DNA of 21,811 nt from Christensenella sp. UBA6420 (GTDB lineage: Bacteria > Bacillota > Clostridia > Christensenellales > DTU072): positions 7,058 through 28,868 of the forward strand of contig DJPE01000079.1 of NCBI GenBank assembly GCA_002439705.1, read 5' to 3'. Under the pieces are notes generated by a model. It was given only the letters and a program-made list of their open reading frames with translations, had not been told where the DNA came from and made no database searches. Positions 10,001 to 18,600 of the stretch are shown here, in pieces; within the stretch, counting starts at the first letter, position 1; each line of letters starts with the position of its first letter. The translations under genes were made by a program, and so were the position numbers.

Positions 10001-12652
10001 GGCGAAGAAATAGAAGGTTTTTCGCAGATTTCCATGAATATCGACACGTTTATCGACGGCAGCGCGAACGTCGCTCTCGTAGGTAAACAGCAGTTACGGA
10101 GAGAACTCCGCTCGATGATAAGCGACGCTATGGACTTCTCCGCCCGCGGAAACGTCGTCCCCGACTATCTCGAAGCGATTATCCCCGCTCTTATCGAAGA
10201 CAACGTGGCTTCTATTCAGAATTTCGACATTACGATGAACGCAATAAGACGTAATCTCGAAGCGGGCGTGGACGTGTCGAGTCAGATTAATACCGTCGTA
10301 ACCAGAGGGGTAAACAACTACGTCAAGGGTATTTATCTCGAAAGCCTTATTACCCGCGAGATTAAGAAAATTCAGGCAATAAATCTCGAAGAAGGGTACT
10401 ACTATATAGACCCGTACTACGGTTACGTAGCCGTTCCGACCAAAGTGATTATCGACTTCGACGAAGAAAGCGGCGGTTTCTCCTACACCACTACTGTAAG
10501 CTGGAGCAACGATATAGTCACCGGAAACGTGACTTACGAAGGCAACGCCCGTAACGACGTCTACGGCTACGTCTATATGTGGACGGAAATTCTGAACGCA
10601 AAGGACGCCGACGGAAACTACCTTTACAGGAACAACGATATAGTAACCGACGTCGCGAATACCGTCGATACCGAGCTTGCCGGCAAGACCTGGAACCAAA
10701 TAAAAGCGGAAAACGCTTCTATAAGCAATATACTTTTGATACTCGAAAGCGACGCTATGCTAAACACTTACTTCACGAATACGGAAGTAGCGGAACTCGG
10801 CAAAGAAAACTGTATTACAGACCTTTACGGTCGCTACGCAAAAGGCAAAGCGCTTTTTGCGAAAGACCCGTCCACGGTCACCGCTTCGGGACTTGAATAC
10901 GACGAAGTAAAGAGCTTATTTAACAGGGCTAAGTACACCGTACTTAACGCCGTGGTAAACAACGCCGATACTAAACAGACGCAGGAAATAAGTTTGGTAA
11001 CGGTGGTCAGGAACAGAACTCTCGCCACGAGCGAACTCCGCGTGCTCGACGAAAACGACGTCCAGCAGACGAGAGTCGAAGTGGAAAACCCCTTCGAGTA
11101 TTCCGCTAAGGACCTGCCGAACAGAATTAAGGTGGGCGACGAATATTTCGAGATAGTATGGTCTGACGTCAGCATCAACCCGCTCGGCAACCTTTCCGCT
11201 TCCACCCATACCGTTTACGGCAATATAAAGAATGCGTCGGGACAGAGAGTCTCGCTCGAACTGTACGTTTGCCGTTGGGAATACGCAGGCATAGTCAAGA
11301 CGAGCGGCGGAGATAGCGGTATGATGAACCCGCTCAACTTCTATTTCAGCGAAAGCCTTAAATATTCCGCCGAAGACAGCTACGACGTAAGGTTTAACGT
11401 TTATACCTTAGTCAACGGCGTAGAAACCTTAAAGGAATTCAAGACGGTCACCTTCTATCCCGAAGACAGCGCACTTCTTGTGAACACCACCGACGACGAC
11501 GGCATGCTTGCGGTTCTTGAAAGAAAGAATTACGTCATGTACTGGGACGAAATGGCGGTAAACAGCGTCATGAACAACCACTCCGTGAACGTGGAAGGCG
11601 ATTTGGCGTTAGGGAACGAACGCGTAGGCTCGCATAACCTTACTTCGCTCTCGCTTAACTCGACCAACACGAGATTGCCGAAAAAGGCTATGTATTCTTA
11701 CGAAGACCTTACCATAAACAAACTTGCTTTAATAGGCGACAACTACGGTTTAAGCGGCAGCGTCACAGGAATAATCGCCGCCGATAAGTATCTCCCGATG
11801 ACGGGTAAAGTCACCGTGAACACGAATAACATTGTCTACGACGACGATTTGCAGGTAAGGATACTCTGGAATTATTCTTACACCGCCGCGATACAAAGAC
11901 TTATGGGATTCGTCGAGTTTGCGTATCCCGAAGTGGAAGAAGGAATGCGCCGTCAGTACGCTATCAATATAATAATGAACTACGCTTCGAGAAGCGAAGA
12001 AGCGCAGGAAGAACTCGTAAACGACGCTATAAGATACTACAAAGAACGTTTGCAGGCGGACGAAAACATGACCGAAAAGGAAATTTACGACGCCGCTTGT
12101 CAGCTCCTTATGTATAACGAAAAGTACGACTTCACCAACGACCCCGTCGACCTTACGGGCGGAGCGATAATCAAGACCGCTACCGTACTGTTAAGATACG
12201 GCGAAAGCAGCTACGTCAGGGCCGTCAAAATGAAAGTAAGACTCCTTTTCGGCGACTATTCGCCCGTCAAGTATTACGTCGCGACCGGCGAAGGCGAAAG
12301 CTTCTCTTACGACGAAGTTACGGCGGTAAGCACGGTAAAAGACTTGCCGAAAGAGCTGTATATAGGCGTAAGGACGAAATATTGGAACGAAAATGAAAAT
12401 AAGTCGCAGTATATAGTGGACGGCGTACGCGCTCCGTACGACAAAATAAGCGACGACGCGTATAAACTTCTCCACGACGCTTTCTTCGTCGGCAACGACG
12501 ACCCGTCGGTGGACCATATAAACGCTTTACGCAGGATTAAGGTGAGCGAAATAGTCTACGGCGACGTAGTAGACGGCTACGCCACGTCGAAATCGTTTAT
12601 TCTCGACGGCGTAAGGTACGAGAGCAACCTTATAAAAATAAGAGTGGCTTAA
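1070..12652 (+). CDS. Giant lipoprotein (3,860 aa) with diverged Ig-like modules and helical inserts
   Basis: I do not recognise a named family. The ATG at 1070 has GGAGG five bases upstream and opens a clear signal peptide; the reading frame extends to 905 but crosses the promoter. Residues 1-27 end in the lipobox L-T-A-C, so Cys27 should be lipidated after SPase II cleavage, leaving the protein outside the membrane. Residues about 50-1340 are beta-rich and colinear with the next gene: Y-L-G-F at about 305, F-P-K-V-Y at 470, I-G-E-N-S-G-L-N-T-P-Y at 686, and V-P-V-V-D-V-I-E-I-D-P-Y at about 1341. Residues about 1341-2695 are tandem beta modules with I-D-P-Y/L, L-P or I-P, then V-x-W signatures (for example I-D-P-L at 1723). 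Residues about 2698-3103, 3194-3300 and 3605-3690 are helical. A further I-D-P-Y is at 3113. There is no sortase motif, C-terminal membrane helix or catalytic signature that I can see. It is first in an operon with its paralogue, 10 bp upstream of it. An adhesin, scaffold or envelope-spanning role is conceivable; none is shown. Confidence 0.88.
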   Translation: MKLRGSIGKIIVCLAMIFIVCLALTACELSEPADAGKYFINDNAANELNKDNTTKDQAIDQVTGGIENLRKYLDSADVSTTGYYMGMEFNVDAVDPSTLDGGNFRLKIQAHLYTYPYLDEDGNLIYKYKNPKDGKYYDEPDAEGTYIKTSAQDIHNDRIRYSDILIEWYNGATNQMLIGMYFDGINSDRDDPGNVLYLNIQDYKRSFDKFGDTVLYQQLIRLLMSLSVEKLLIAGNVQGDAGTSSIRSLFEIAVNENYKLVLNDPVTSVLFYGITADAVAGTLTDFIQGIFKPFEDKVDPLVKKYLGFKFSVIGAAVINSVASDMQFFTEPDPSGTQEIMTGAYLTFNGAALSGKNNAVYNYVSDVTFEYGSYPPEDMKLDRDFYIPYEYGQYEFTGNLYIPLLNANYDALIRTDMQQYDNSTNNVFMEYRDIANGELMIGAYYRYEKTFIDISGMEYLYGWIDLNQLGFPKVYDESLNLAELLGKFFDTVNDGIVSIVDGILSPDKNDKENHLLEEIMKKTSMTEKDPNDIFSKNTETLTVDIDLIKAFLYETGKGTYTTRDIINILDSMLPYTMDQIAIMLGVANAEIMLENTYFELTLNVDTNEITIKMLTNVGREIDEGSLMIFQLDIVPVVVGQKVNIADVDFTGFKPLEQIYTYSATMNGNFIFSTAETVDMSKLLSATIGENSGLNTPYKLPTNAGVTFRLIYDQFVTDHEETDSQGKVIYDENGEPVVHKAGRSAFQLQMYLTGGSEETDVIIRLASDDVAFNSDVYSQQPERAGELGYVWVSIECVKDNNTQRIPKVKIREDVFMNSMQAYLDGTSISDDAAELGKSEVNLSITSILFALIEDSYVVMEPEQLEITSSNETLQNIFRVKGLIGNIRVDAGFRKRVTGLQSIKKDYGMYQVGQFENITGRSPYDTELHDTVPVYFYEDYLTKYPEFIERYIRTSEATASELESYGTNIYYKKKSNGKYVLKSEAGDDLTIYENRRDATTGEYIPYEYINTGWVSPYDLRIDKKRGFIQVYTHGGKVTVTREEIEVPSGSFFASEDANNQDISKVRFRIESLKFVFKNERDGKYHYVNYSGEDVTIADEYVKIESGQAYIYYLGIIEMMYYAGGTEYYYFDGEYALTGDDGENVYIYGKETKDFLFEYDADSVEITEAAKSQYAPRINGSFMGTIRRYTVVFTAGIRTELGKLVELNSKEFYSDEDAENTIPIYDDKGVLVEEQAAPIVLFVMEPCEPLAEEVVVNMQVNTLTEIFTLPATFMIDWDDVTLKGEMVVTEVVIAKGMMGEKTFPVRIIVTNREITPAVPGGGVTVYTEETDAATSNVPVVDVIEIDPYDYIIAKNNFFMDISNYNPDQYGADGDDPEYMQVYREKEREFVNKYFEDYEFNIRFNATTSNLYRDGVKEEYIATEYSNANGDKFAWNFDLYANGAYTEDKISVTATEGNTYTALYLHTYFKGQLVALQVNVGQRILSHVKFGEDDTFDPVKVNGDKKPGDTGYVYGHYVANYFDESSYVLPVNPIFVFTDGANHYYEKVFDMPYISGLSGNGSYVINESYGLTWGNKEITNIGTMGSYYYEGEGEDKVLVNRPFYISNVVRDENGTVIKEEEPTATSNDSDITSTSINWDSIFGVYKPHRNLGTYTDEYTKINILSNLQFPTTVISITVECPKLDIADATTATGTVISEADDFDTENGNRKVFTPSAVEMGSTAGYYLIDPLDKDTLVIPTTVVIGFTNEDGTKVAKHRFANIEWCASFDADGNPSLINESGYEVLRKEGDKYIFNLPTDEAATTKIMAKIGSPVSGYQYVTVCVRVLSKDPQDVDFFTGSFMSGTRIAGIERTDINYSLTSVGSKDIVVYNYYVNTFADFEMPTYIRAYFGVNNERSEYYKVTWTLMDGKTNAAFNPNSICNMMAKIGTGDVTIEIYLSVVVANHSIDRIELAGSIGGYYVKAGDVNNYVLIGDMLKTDFNNKTIGLSCLADGAEQYVLVSMGQEGYEDVPAGMIGLYGRLGDAYVLRETIYPYEFTERVYSAFNIYFKKGDVVTVADVTKLSLDVVVDELGNTQRVKVSDAAEISYRYDSASSNHDKTQIAFRYYDAVNRTYYYPATTSDGKIVVFDDEHGEVYGTFTPQELSMLVTTWDASKDINDKELSEIITGTSSEDFTGLTLNEIYVYGSGRVTFRRPSDGTTFTFGKAVFSDGSTMTYEELVYRLSYLNAHRTGGYQVASVFDKSVFIRNLEGLFSVNDVIRPGNGNEFVESSDYYIGLGSGVGAYDMRVRLIFDGGYRLTVDSEAASEIEIQPYSDNGYAQYGEKGFVLADETVISVNAVKSNGSGVEETFVYGGNSGKVLTDWYVEESSFRSIKKGTFIKSIEQSIVYSQSEYGTVVVSALTEEGFRVTRTLVLPGAPAKLDNFSSVNVPGLLTITEGSIIINDIYEYLPMTEYFAGTAYLPKAINVELNGNMVGISNVSWKIEPDWYGRTERVNGEIIGVGALDVMTYQGTYNPSTQSDDKRLMATAEILGWESVENGVIVKHDSVKIQLYISIRSSEVVELPWNVGNMKLDTTAIESEDGRIYCIEADAYNDANSSAMVDGYFTLPTNLSTKYRSGISHTFPAVTYKYRNYEITRIPYDNYGVDVDKFVQMYEEQGILIAPSSVNRSYVDLTVDVGLSQTLKLRVRFYDKTAESATAVIDTDDAVIRSAILSSFSSVNDRKVEEIFNVINQTRIRVNVENLYEQIVKVGEHVGLPSADTIKSDMSEATIRQLLLDGWNGLSKVTAPYDVEATALKNKYDDESLYNYALTKLRQYVENNTDATANAIYNAVRGNASAQVKKDNVTRLISNYSTSVFNAGYDYVLGEYIKLELKRVFVKDAAQLTAGELGYSVYYKNKLEASFDYDYVIREIYRIREYVAAGMYDNDAAKTAYRALLEGAIETAISDVNAGFTDKDNAASGKSIAGESVRSIVINIFKCRLGIGEEIEGFSQISMNIDTFIDGSANVALVGKQQLRRELRSMISDAMDFSARGNVVPDYLEAIIPALIEDNVASIQNFDITMNAIRRNLEAGVDVSSQINTVVTRGVNNYVKGIYLESLITREIKKIQAINLEEGYYYIDPYYGYVAVPTKVIIDFDEESGGFSYTTTVSWSNDIVTGNVTYEGNARNDVYGYVYMWTEILNAKDADGNYLYRNNDIVTDVANTVDTELAGKTWNQIKAENASISNILLILESDAMLNTYFTNTEVAELGKENCITDLYGRYAKGKALFAKDPSTVTASGLEYDEVKSLFNRAKYTVLNAVVNNADTKQTQEISLVTVVRNRTLATSELRVLDENDVQQTRVEVENPFEYSAKDLPNRIKVGDEYFEIVWSDVSINPLGNLSASTHTVYGNIKNASGQRVSLELYVCRWEYAGIVKTSGGDSGMMNPLNFYFSESLKYSAEDSYDVRFNVYTLVNGVETLKEFKTVTFYPEDSALLVNTTDDDGMLAVLERKNYVMYWDEMAVNSVMNNHSVNVEGDLALGNERVGSHNLTSLSLNSTNTRLPKKAMYSYEDLTINKLALIGDNYGLSGSVTGIIAADKYLPMTGKVTVNTNNIVYDDDLQVRILWNYSYTAAIQRLMGFVEFAYPEVEEGMRRQYAINIIMNYASRSEEAQEELVNDAIRYYKERLQADENMTEKEIYDAACQLLMYNEKYDFTNDPVDLTGGAIIKTATVLLRYGESSYVRAVKMKVRLLFGDYSPVKYYVATGEGESFSYDEVTAVSTVKDLPKELYIGVRTKYWNENENKSQYIVDGVRAPYDKISDDAYKLLHDAFFVGNDDPSVDHINALRRIKVSEIVYGDVVDGYATSKSFILDGVRYESNLIKIRVA
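3965..4510 (+). repeat. Three short Tyr/Gly-rich peptide repeats within the first giant lipoprotein
   Basis: Three degenerate copies of about 20-25 residues share the plan aromatic-rich strand, [ND]-G-K/E-Y, 5-7 residues, G-[DE]-[DN]-[LV]-x-I. They are centred at 3965-4036 (NGKYVL then GDDLTIY), 4280-4352 (DGKYHY then GEDVTI) and 4436-4510 (DGEYAL then GENVYIY). They look like beta hairpins. They fall within the region of about 280 extra residues that this protein has relative to its downstream paralogue. They are recognisable at protein level only, not as DNA repeats. Confidence 0.5.
5090..9148 (+). repeat. Tandem IDPY/Ig-like beta modules of the first giant lipoprotein
   Basis: Protein region about 1341-2693. 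Modules follow I-D-P-Y/L, about 10-20 residues, [LIM]-P-x-x-V-x-V-x-F, a turn often with D-G, V-x-W, a loop, x-x-G-x-I, then V-x-V-x-V-x-N/S. Clear examples are I-D-P-Y at 5090, and I-D-P-L at 6236 with I-P-T-T-V-V-I-G-F and N-I-E-W. Later ones are E-M-P-T-Y-I with V-T-W (about 6700-6774) and Y-L-P-K-A-I-N-V with V-S-W (about 8428-8494). The order of signatures is that of bacterial Ig-like domain 4 (Big_4), but spacing is larger (roughly 110-150 residues per unit) and conservation weak. The family assignment is an inference. Confidence 0.55.
9161..10378 (+). other. Long alpha-helical segment of the first giant lipoprotein
   Basis: About 406 residues (2698-3103) rich in Ala, Glu, Lys, Arg, Leu and Ile with helix-like heptad spacing (for example YNYALTKLRQYVEN, YDYVIREIYRIREYV), and few strand-like V-x-V runs. 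It begins right after a beta strand (LKLRVRFYDKT) and ends just before the beta signature EGYYYIDPY at 10391-10417. It is therefore bounded on both sides by the Ig-like modules. Whether it forms a coiled coil or a helical bundle cannot be decided by eye. Confidence 0.55.
10406..12652 (+). repeat. C-terminal Ig-like modules with two helical insertions
   Basis: Residues 3113-3860. I-D-P-Y at 10406 is followed by V-P-T-K-V-I-I-D-F and T-V-S-W. A helical insert of about 107 residues (10649-10969) separates that module from the strand EISLVTVVRNR. The next module has D-L-P-N-R-I and E-I-V-W (about 11110-11163). The last has Y-L-P-M-T-G-K-V-T-V and R-I-L-W-N-Y, then an 86-residue helical insert (11882-12139) and the strands TATVLLRY and VKMKVRLLF. 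The protein ends with S-N-L-I-K-I-R-V-A and no anchoring signal. Confidence 0.5.
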
Positions 12653-12662
12653 CGGAGGAAAA

Positions 12663-15600
12663 ATGAACAAGAAAAAGAAACTGTTTCTTATCATATTGAC
12701 GCTTTTAGTAGCGGTTTTAGTGGCTTTTTCGGCGGTCGCCTGTAAGGGCAACACCACGCCGGAAGAACCCGACGAGCCGGATAATCCTACCGTAAAGAAG
12801 CTCACGCAGAACGAAGCTCTCGACAAAATTTTTAACGGTCTTACCAAAGGTAAGGAAGAAATGTCTAAGGCTGCCGCCTACGGCGTCGTCAACGTGTTCG
12901 ATTTGTATCTGGAAACCGTCGTAAATTACAGAATAACATATAAAGCGAACTATAAAGAAAACGCCGCCGACAGCGAAATTTATCTTAGCGTGTTCGACTA
13001 CGAAGACAATATGGAAAGACTTTCTTTCCTGTACGACGGCGGAGATTTGTACATGAGTTCGGGCGAAGACAAGAGCGTGATTAAGTCGTTCGGCTCGTCG
13101 ATGCTGTTCGGTTCTTTCTACGAAGGCTGCAAAAGGATAGATATGACGAGTCGTTTCTACGACGAAAAGCAGATAGCTTCGATTTTCAACAGAAACGAAA
13201 GCGTCAACTTGGGTATGATTCTGAGTCAGAACAACATTACCTACAACAAAGTGGGCGAAACGGGCGAAGCGGTAGAACTTGCCGACCTTGATCTTACTAT
13301 AATCAACGATAGTTTATCCTTCTTTTTCGAAAACACGTTCAGGGGCATAGACGATAAGTTCGACCTTGTCAGCCAAAAGTTTTTGGGGTTCAGATTAAGT
13401 AGACTAATAGAAACCCGTTTCAGCCACATTTACGCAAAGTCCATTACGATGACCTTTGAAGATTCCGCCGTCAAGGGTTCGGAATGGGTGTCGGACGGCA
13501 CGCTTCAAGGCAACGTTCATAACTTCAAGATAGGCGCTTCCGTGTCCTACAACGACGGAACTACCGCTTTGGAAGAAAAAACTTCTCTCGTCAAGAGTCA
13601 GTACCCCGAAACCAACGTCGGGCGTAACGACTTTGAAGGGAAAATCAATATTCCCGACGTCAGCGACCAGGATTTCGACCTTAGTATAGAAACCGATATC
13701 AACGTCAACGACAACAGCCTTAACAGATTAAACGTACGCGTTACCGACGCGACCGACGAAGACTTCACGTCCCTTTATTACGTCGGCGGAACGGCTTATC
13801 TCGACGCGACGGGCTTTTACCGCTGGCTTGACGGCGCGGTGGACTTAGACGCATTCAATCTGCCCAAGGTTTATCTGGAAAATCTCGATTTAAGCAAACT
13901 TCTCGCCGCGGGGTACAATAACCTTGCCAAAGTACTGTTGGTTCTCGTCCGCAACGGTTTCAGTTACGGCGGCGACGATGAAGAGACGAAAGCCCTGTAC
14001 GAAACAATTATGGAAAACTTCTCCGACAACGGAGCGGACACCATATACTACACTATCACGGAAGAACTTATTAAGAAGATAAGAAACGACGACGAGTCTA
14101 TGATGAGTATCGTCGCCAAAGCTCTCGGAATAGAAGAAAAACAGCTCGCTTCCTACATAGGCGAAGACTTCTTCTCGGCGGCTAAGCTCGTAATAGGATA
14201 CAATTTAGAGACGGAAGTGATTACCGTCACGTTCTATCAGAACGAAAAGACGATATTTATAGCCACGCTTTTTGCCAACGACTTCAACGGCGTTTTGATC
14301 CCCGACGACTGCAATAAAGAAAGCGCTGCTTATTCTCTCATAAAATATCCCGACACCGCCACCATGGAAATAAACGCAAGTTTAAGCCTTACGAGCGGAC
14401 AGCAGGTCACCGACGCAAGCAGAGTTTTCGGTGCGTTTATAGGAGATGAGAGCGGAGTCAATACGCCGTACTCGTTGCATAACGGCGAAACTCTCGTAAT
14501 AAAAGGCACGGTAACGCAGAGTATCGTGGACGAGAACGCCCTTAACTTCGTAAGTTTCGACGTGTACTCGAAAATCAAGAGTAATTCTACCGAAAAGCTC
14601 GTATTAAGCGTCCGCAGCAATCCCCGTCTTATGAACGAACTGCTCGTGTCTTACTACGCGCAGATGGGCGATTACGACAACCCCGACGGACTTTTCTATC
14701 GTATCGACAGAACTGTCGTCATAGAAAGTTTCAATGCGATTTTAGGGGAAGAAAATATCTTTAACGAAAGCAACGTCCTGTCGATTCTCACCACTATTCT
14801 TAGTTCCCAGGGCAGCGCGCAAATAACGAAAGCTAGCGGTTGGTTCGAGATGAGTCTTCTTTCCGACGGAGAAAACGACCCCGTGAACGAACTTATCGGA
14901 ATAAAGAACTGTACCGCGCAGGTAAAAATGAGAGCCGTGTTCGACGGCGTGGACGACGACGTGGACGCTTCCGCGTTCGTTACGCCGTCTATTACTCCGC
15001 TCGATTCGGTCACGGTAGAAAGTATTTACAGTAAGGGCAGCGCATGGAAAACGGCGGTGGAAGTCATTATAAATTCCGCTAAGATTACCTTTACGCCGAC
15101 TTACGCCGAAGATACCGTCACGATAGAAACGGGCAAGAGCGTTTATCACCCCGTGGCTAAACTTTTCGGAGAAGAGATAAGCTACGAATTGAGAATTACC
15201 GGTTCGGAAGGAACGTATAAAATTGCGGATATTTACGACAGAACTCTCGTAATAGACCCCACGCTTACCAAAAAACTTCCGTCCGAAATTAAAGTAAGGT
15301 ACGACAACAACGTTATTGGCTTCCTGCCGTGCGAGTTTACGGGATTTGACGAAAGCAACATTACCTTGGCAGGTTACAACCTTGCCGGATTTGCGGAAGA
15401 CTACGGTAAGTGCGTCAAGTCGAAAGTAAAAATAGGCGTAGATTCCATTATGAATAAGGAATACGAAATCTACATTCTCGTCAACAACCGTAAAGTGCTG
15501 CCCGAAAAGGACGCTTCGGGCGGAGAGATATTCGACGACACCGGCGTACCCGTCGTTGGTACTATCGAAATCGACCCCTACACCTACGCTATGATAAAGT

Positions 15601-18600
15601 CGGAAGACCCGTCCTATAATCCCGTCACCGCTTTGATAGAAAGTAAAGGTCTTATCCTTTATTACGACAACGTATACGGGGAAGAAACCGTTTTGGAAGG
15701 GGATACCGAAGTCACGAAAAAACTTACTTACGATATTTTCGGCGTAAACAAGTTCGTTCTGTCGGAACTTGACCTTAGTTGGGATTACGACCTGTCGAAA
15801 ATTACCTGGCAGGGAAGTTTAGGTTACGCTTACGCCGTTATCGGCGACGAAGCGGGGTATCCCGTAAAAATCGCCGTCAAGGTAATAGTATCGGCGCAGA
15901 CTTTCGACTACGTTAGAATAGACGACGAAGAAAACGGCAGATACACAATAGACTTTTTGCAGAAAGAGACCTACGCCATACCGTCGCAGAGCAGCGTTCG
16001 TCACGACGTATATATCTATTTCTACTCCGACGACGCGTCTACGCAGAAGAGAAGAAAGTTGGTGGCGGCTCGTCCCGACGGAATTTCCGACTCGGACTAT
16101 TACGAAAACTACGCTCTCGGCAGTCTCGACTGGGAAGGCGCGGAATACATTACGAAAAATCCCACCGTCATCACGGTGAACGGAACGAATAATCTGTTCG
16201 GATTTCTGGGTTCGGGCAGAAGCGGCAACGCCACCAAGGCTATGTTCGGCGACGCCATGATAGTAGGGGAACAGGAAGTAAGACTGGAAATAAACGTTCC
16301 TACGAGATATCAGAGCAGTCAGAACATGCAGGAAGAGAGCGTGGCGACGGGTTGCGTCGTGGACGAAAGCGGCATACCGCAGTTTACCGATATTACTCCC
16401 GTCCGCATTAGCCCCGCCAAGTTTACCGAAAGCTCAGACTTCTACGCTCCGTACGAAATAAACCCGTACGACGCGGCGGCGAGACTCCCGTCCACCGTGT
16501 TCCTTAAAGTGGCCAATTCTTCCGCCGCGGGCGACGGCAAGTTCAGCGACGACTTAGGCAACTACGAAGTCAAAGAATACGCCGTGGAATGGGTGACCAC
16601 CGACGACAACGGAAAAGAGCTTAACCTTATAGAACGCAAAGAAGACGGACTTTTCGGACTGAAAAACCCCGTCGTGTACCGTCAGGACTTCGTCGTCTAC
16701 GGAAAGATAGGCGACAGGGGCGGCGACGACTTGTCCAACATAGGTTACGTCTGGGTAAGAATGGTGGTAAGGAACTTAGCTTCAAAACTTGCGGACATTC
16801 GTTTCGACGGACTCGAAGACGGCGTGACCGATATTACTATAGACCCGTACTCGTCTTATACTTTGCCTAATTCCTTTACCGCGCGACTCGAAAGCGGGAA
16901 GGTTATTTCGCAGGACAATATGGAATGGTACGTTTCCGTCCGCGACGCAGACGAATGGTTCCCGATAAACTATAAACAAGGGTACGACGGCAGATATTAC
17001 GACGAAGCGGGCAAGTATATCTTCTCTTACGAAGGCGGAACGTACGAACTTAGGTACATTCTCGACGGCGGAGCGGAAGTTATTAAACAGGAAATTATCC
17101 TTCTCGTCAACGTTCCCGAAAGGAAATTAGTCGTAAATTCCGACGGCAGGAACTTCGTCGACATATTCGATGGAAGCGACTTCGCATACGGATACAACAG
17201 ACTCAACACTTACGAAGAGTACTCGACCGTACTTACGGAAAGACTCGAAAAGATTAAGACCGACGGATATATAAGCGTAGCGTTTTCGAGCGCGAGAAAT
17301 GCCGACGGAAGTTATGTTCCGTACAGGCTTGCCGTCAAGTGGACTACCGCCGAAGAAGGCTACGCCGGGTATGAGAACAGTATCGACAGATTGCTGGCTG
17401 CGTTTAAGACTTCTCCCGACGGCAAGACGATAGAACTTAAAGGTTCTGTCTACGCCGGCACGGTAAACGAACAGGTTATTACCTTAGGGTTCTCGTTCGT
17501 CAGACTTAACCTTAAAGAAATTTCTCTCGACAGGTTCTACGTCGCGTTGGGAAACGACGCCGCGAACGTGGAAGAAATGGACGGTTCGATAGCTTTATCC
17601 GCCGTGGAAGAATCGGGTAAAATTCACCTTAATATAACTAAGGCTTTCGGCTTAAAGAATGAAGAAGGAAAGTTCGCTTCCCCGTACGAATATATAAACT
17701 ATCTTTTCGGCGAAATTCAGCTCGGTTTCGAAAACGGCACCGTTCTTGACGCCGTGCCAGTACTCGACTTCTGCGGATACGATAAGGACTCGTTTAATAA
17801 TAAGGTTCTTAACGGCGACAATAACGAAACTTCTTCGGAATATACCGACGTCGAAATTAAGATTACCAAACTCAGTCAGGGTTCGGCTTTGCAGGAAATT
17901 ATAATAGCCGTACATACCCTTAAAGACGAAAGACTCGAATCGGGCGAAGAAATAGTAGCGGAACTGTTCGACGAACAGTCGGAAGAACTTTTCGGCGAGA
18001 ACAAAGATTACGCTTTGCCGACGAGCATAAGAGTAAGGTATAAATTGAGCGGCGACGTAATTTACGACACGCCTGTCTGGACGGTCGGAGCTACCACCAG
18101 ACCTTATCTTAACGTAGATACCGCTACGGGTATCCCCGTAAGGTTTATAAATACTTTACGCCGCGACGGCAACGCAGGAAAGCAACCGTCTTCTTACGAT
18201 TTCGGTTTCAGACTTCCCTGCGAAGACGCAAGCTACAACATTACCGTCCGTATTCCGAGAAAGGACATCGGCAACACGAAGTACTCCGCTACCGACGAAA
18301 CGGGCTTGTATAAAATAACCGAAGGCGTGCTTAATATCGATAATCCTTATTTATATTATTCCGCCGACAGCGAATACGGTATGGACGTGACGAAAATTCC
18401 GTCCGTAATCACCGCCGACATTACGAGCGAATACGAAAGCACCGGGCTTAACACCCACTACGTCGAATGGAACTTTATTAAGGGCGTATTCGACCCGGCT
18501 AAGTTCGCCGACGGATTGGACAGAGTCAAGTTCGCTACTGCTACCCTTAAAGCGTACTACGACGCCGACGGCAACAGACAGTCGCAGACTATCGACCTGT

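Noticed and set aside
12653..12662. Possible operon boundary between the two giant genes
   Set aside because: The 10-base gap holds only the ribosome binding site; there is no room for a terminator or promoter and none is seen in the end of the first gene.
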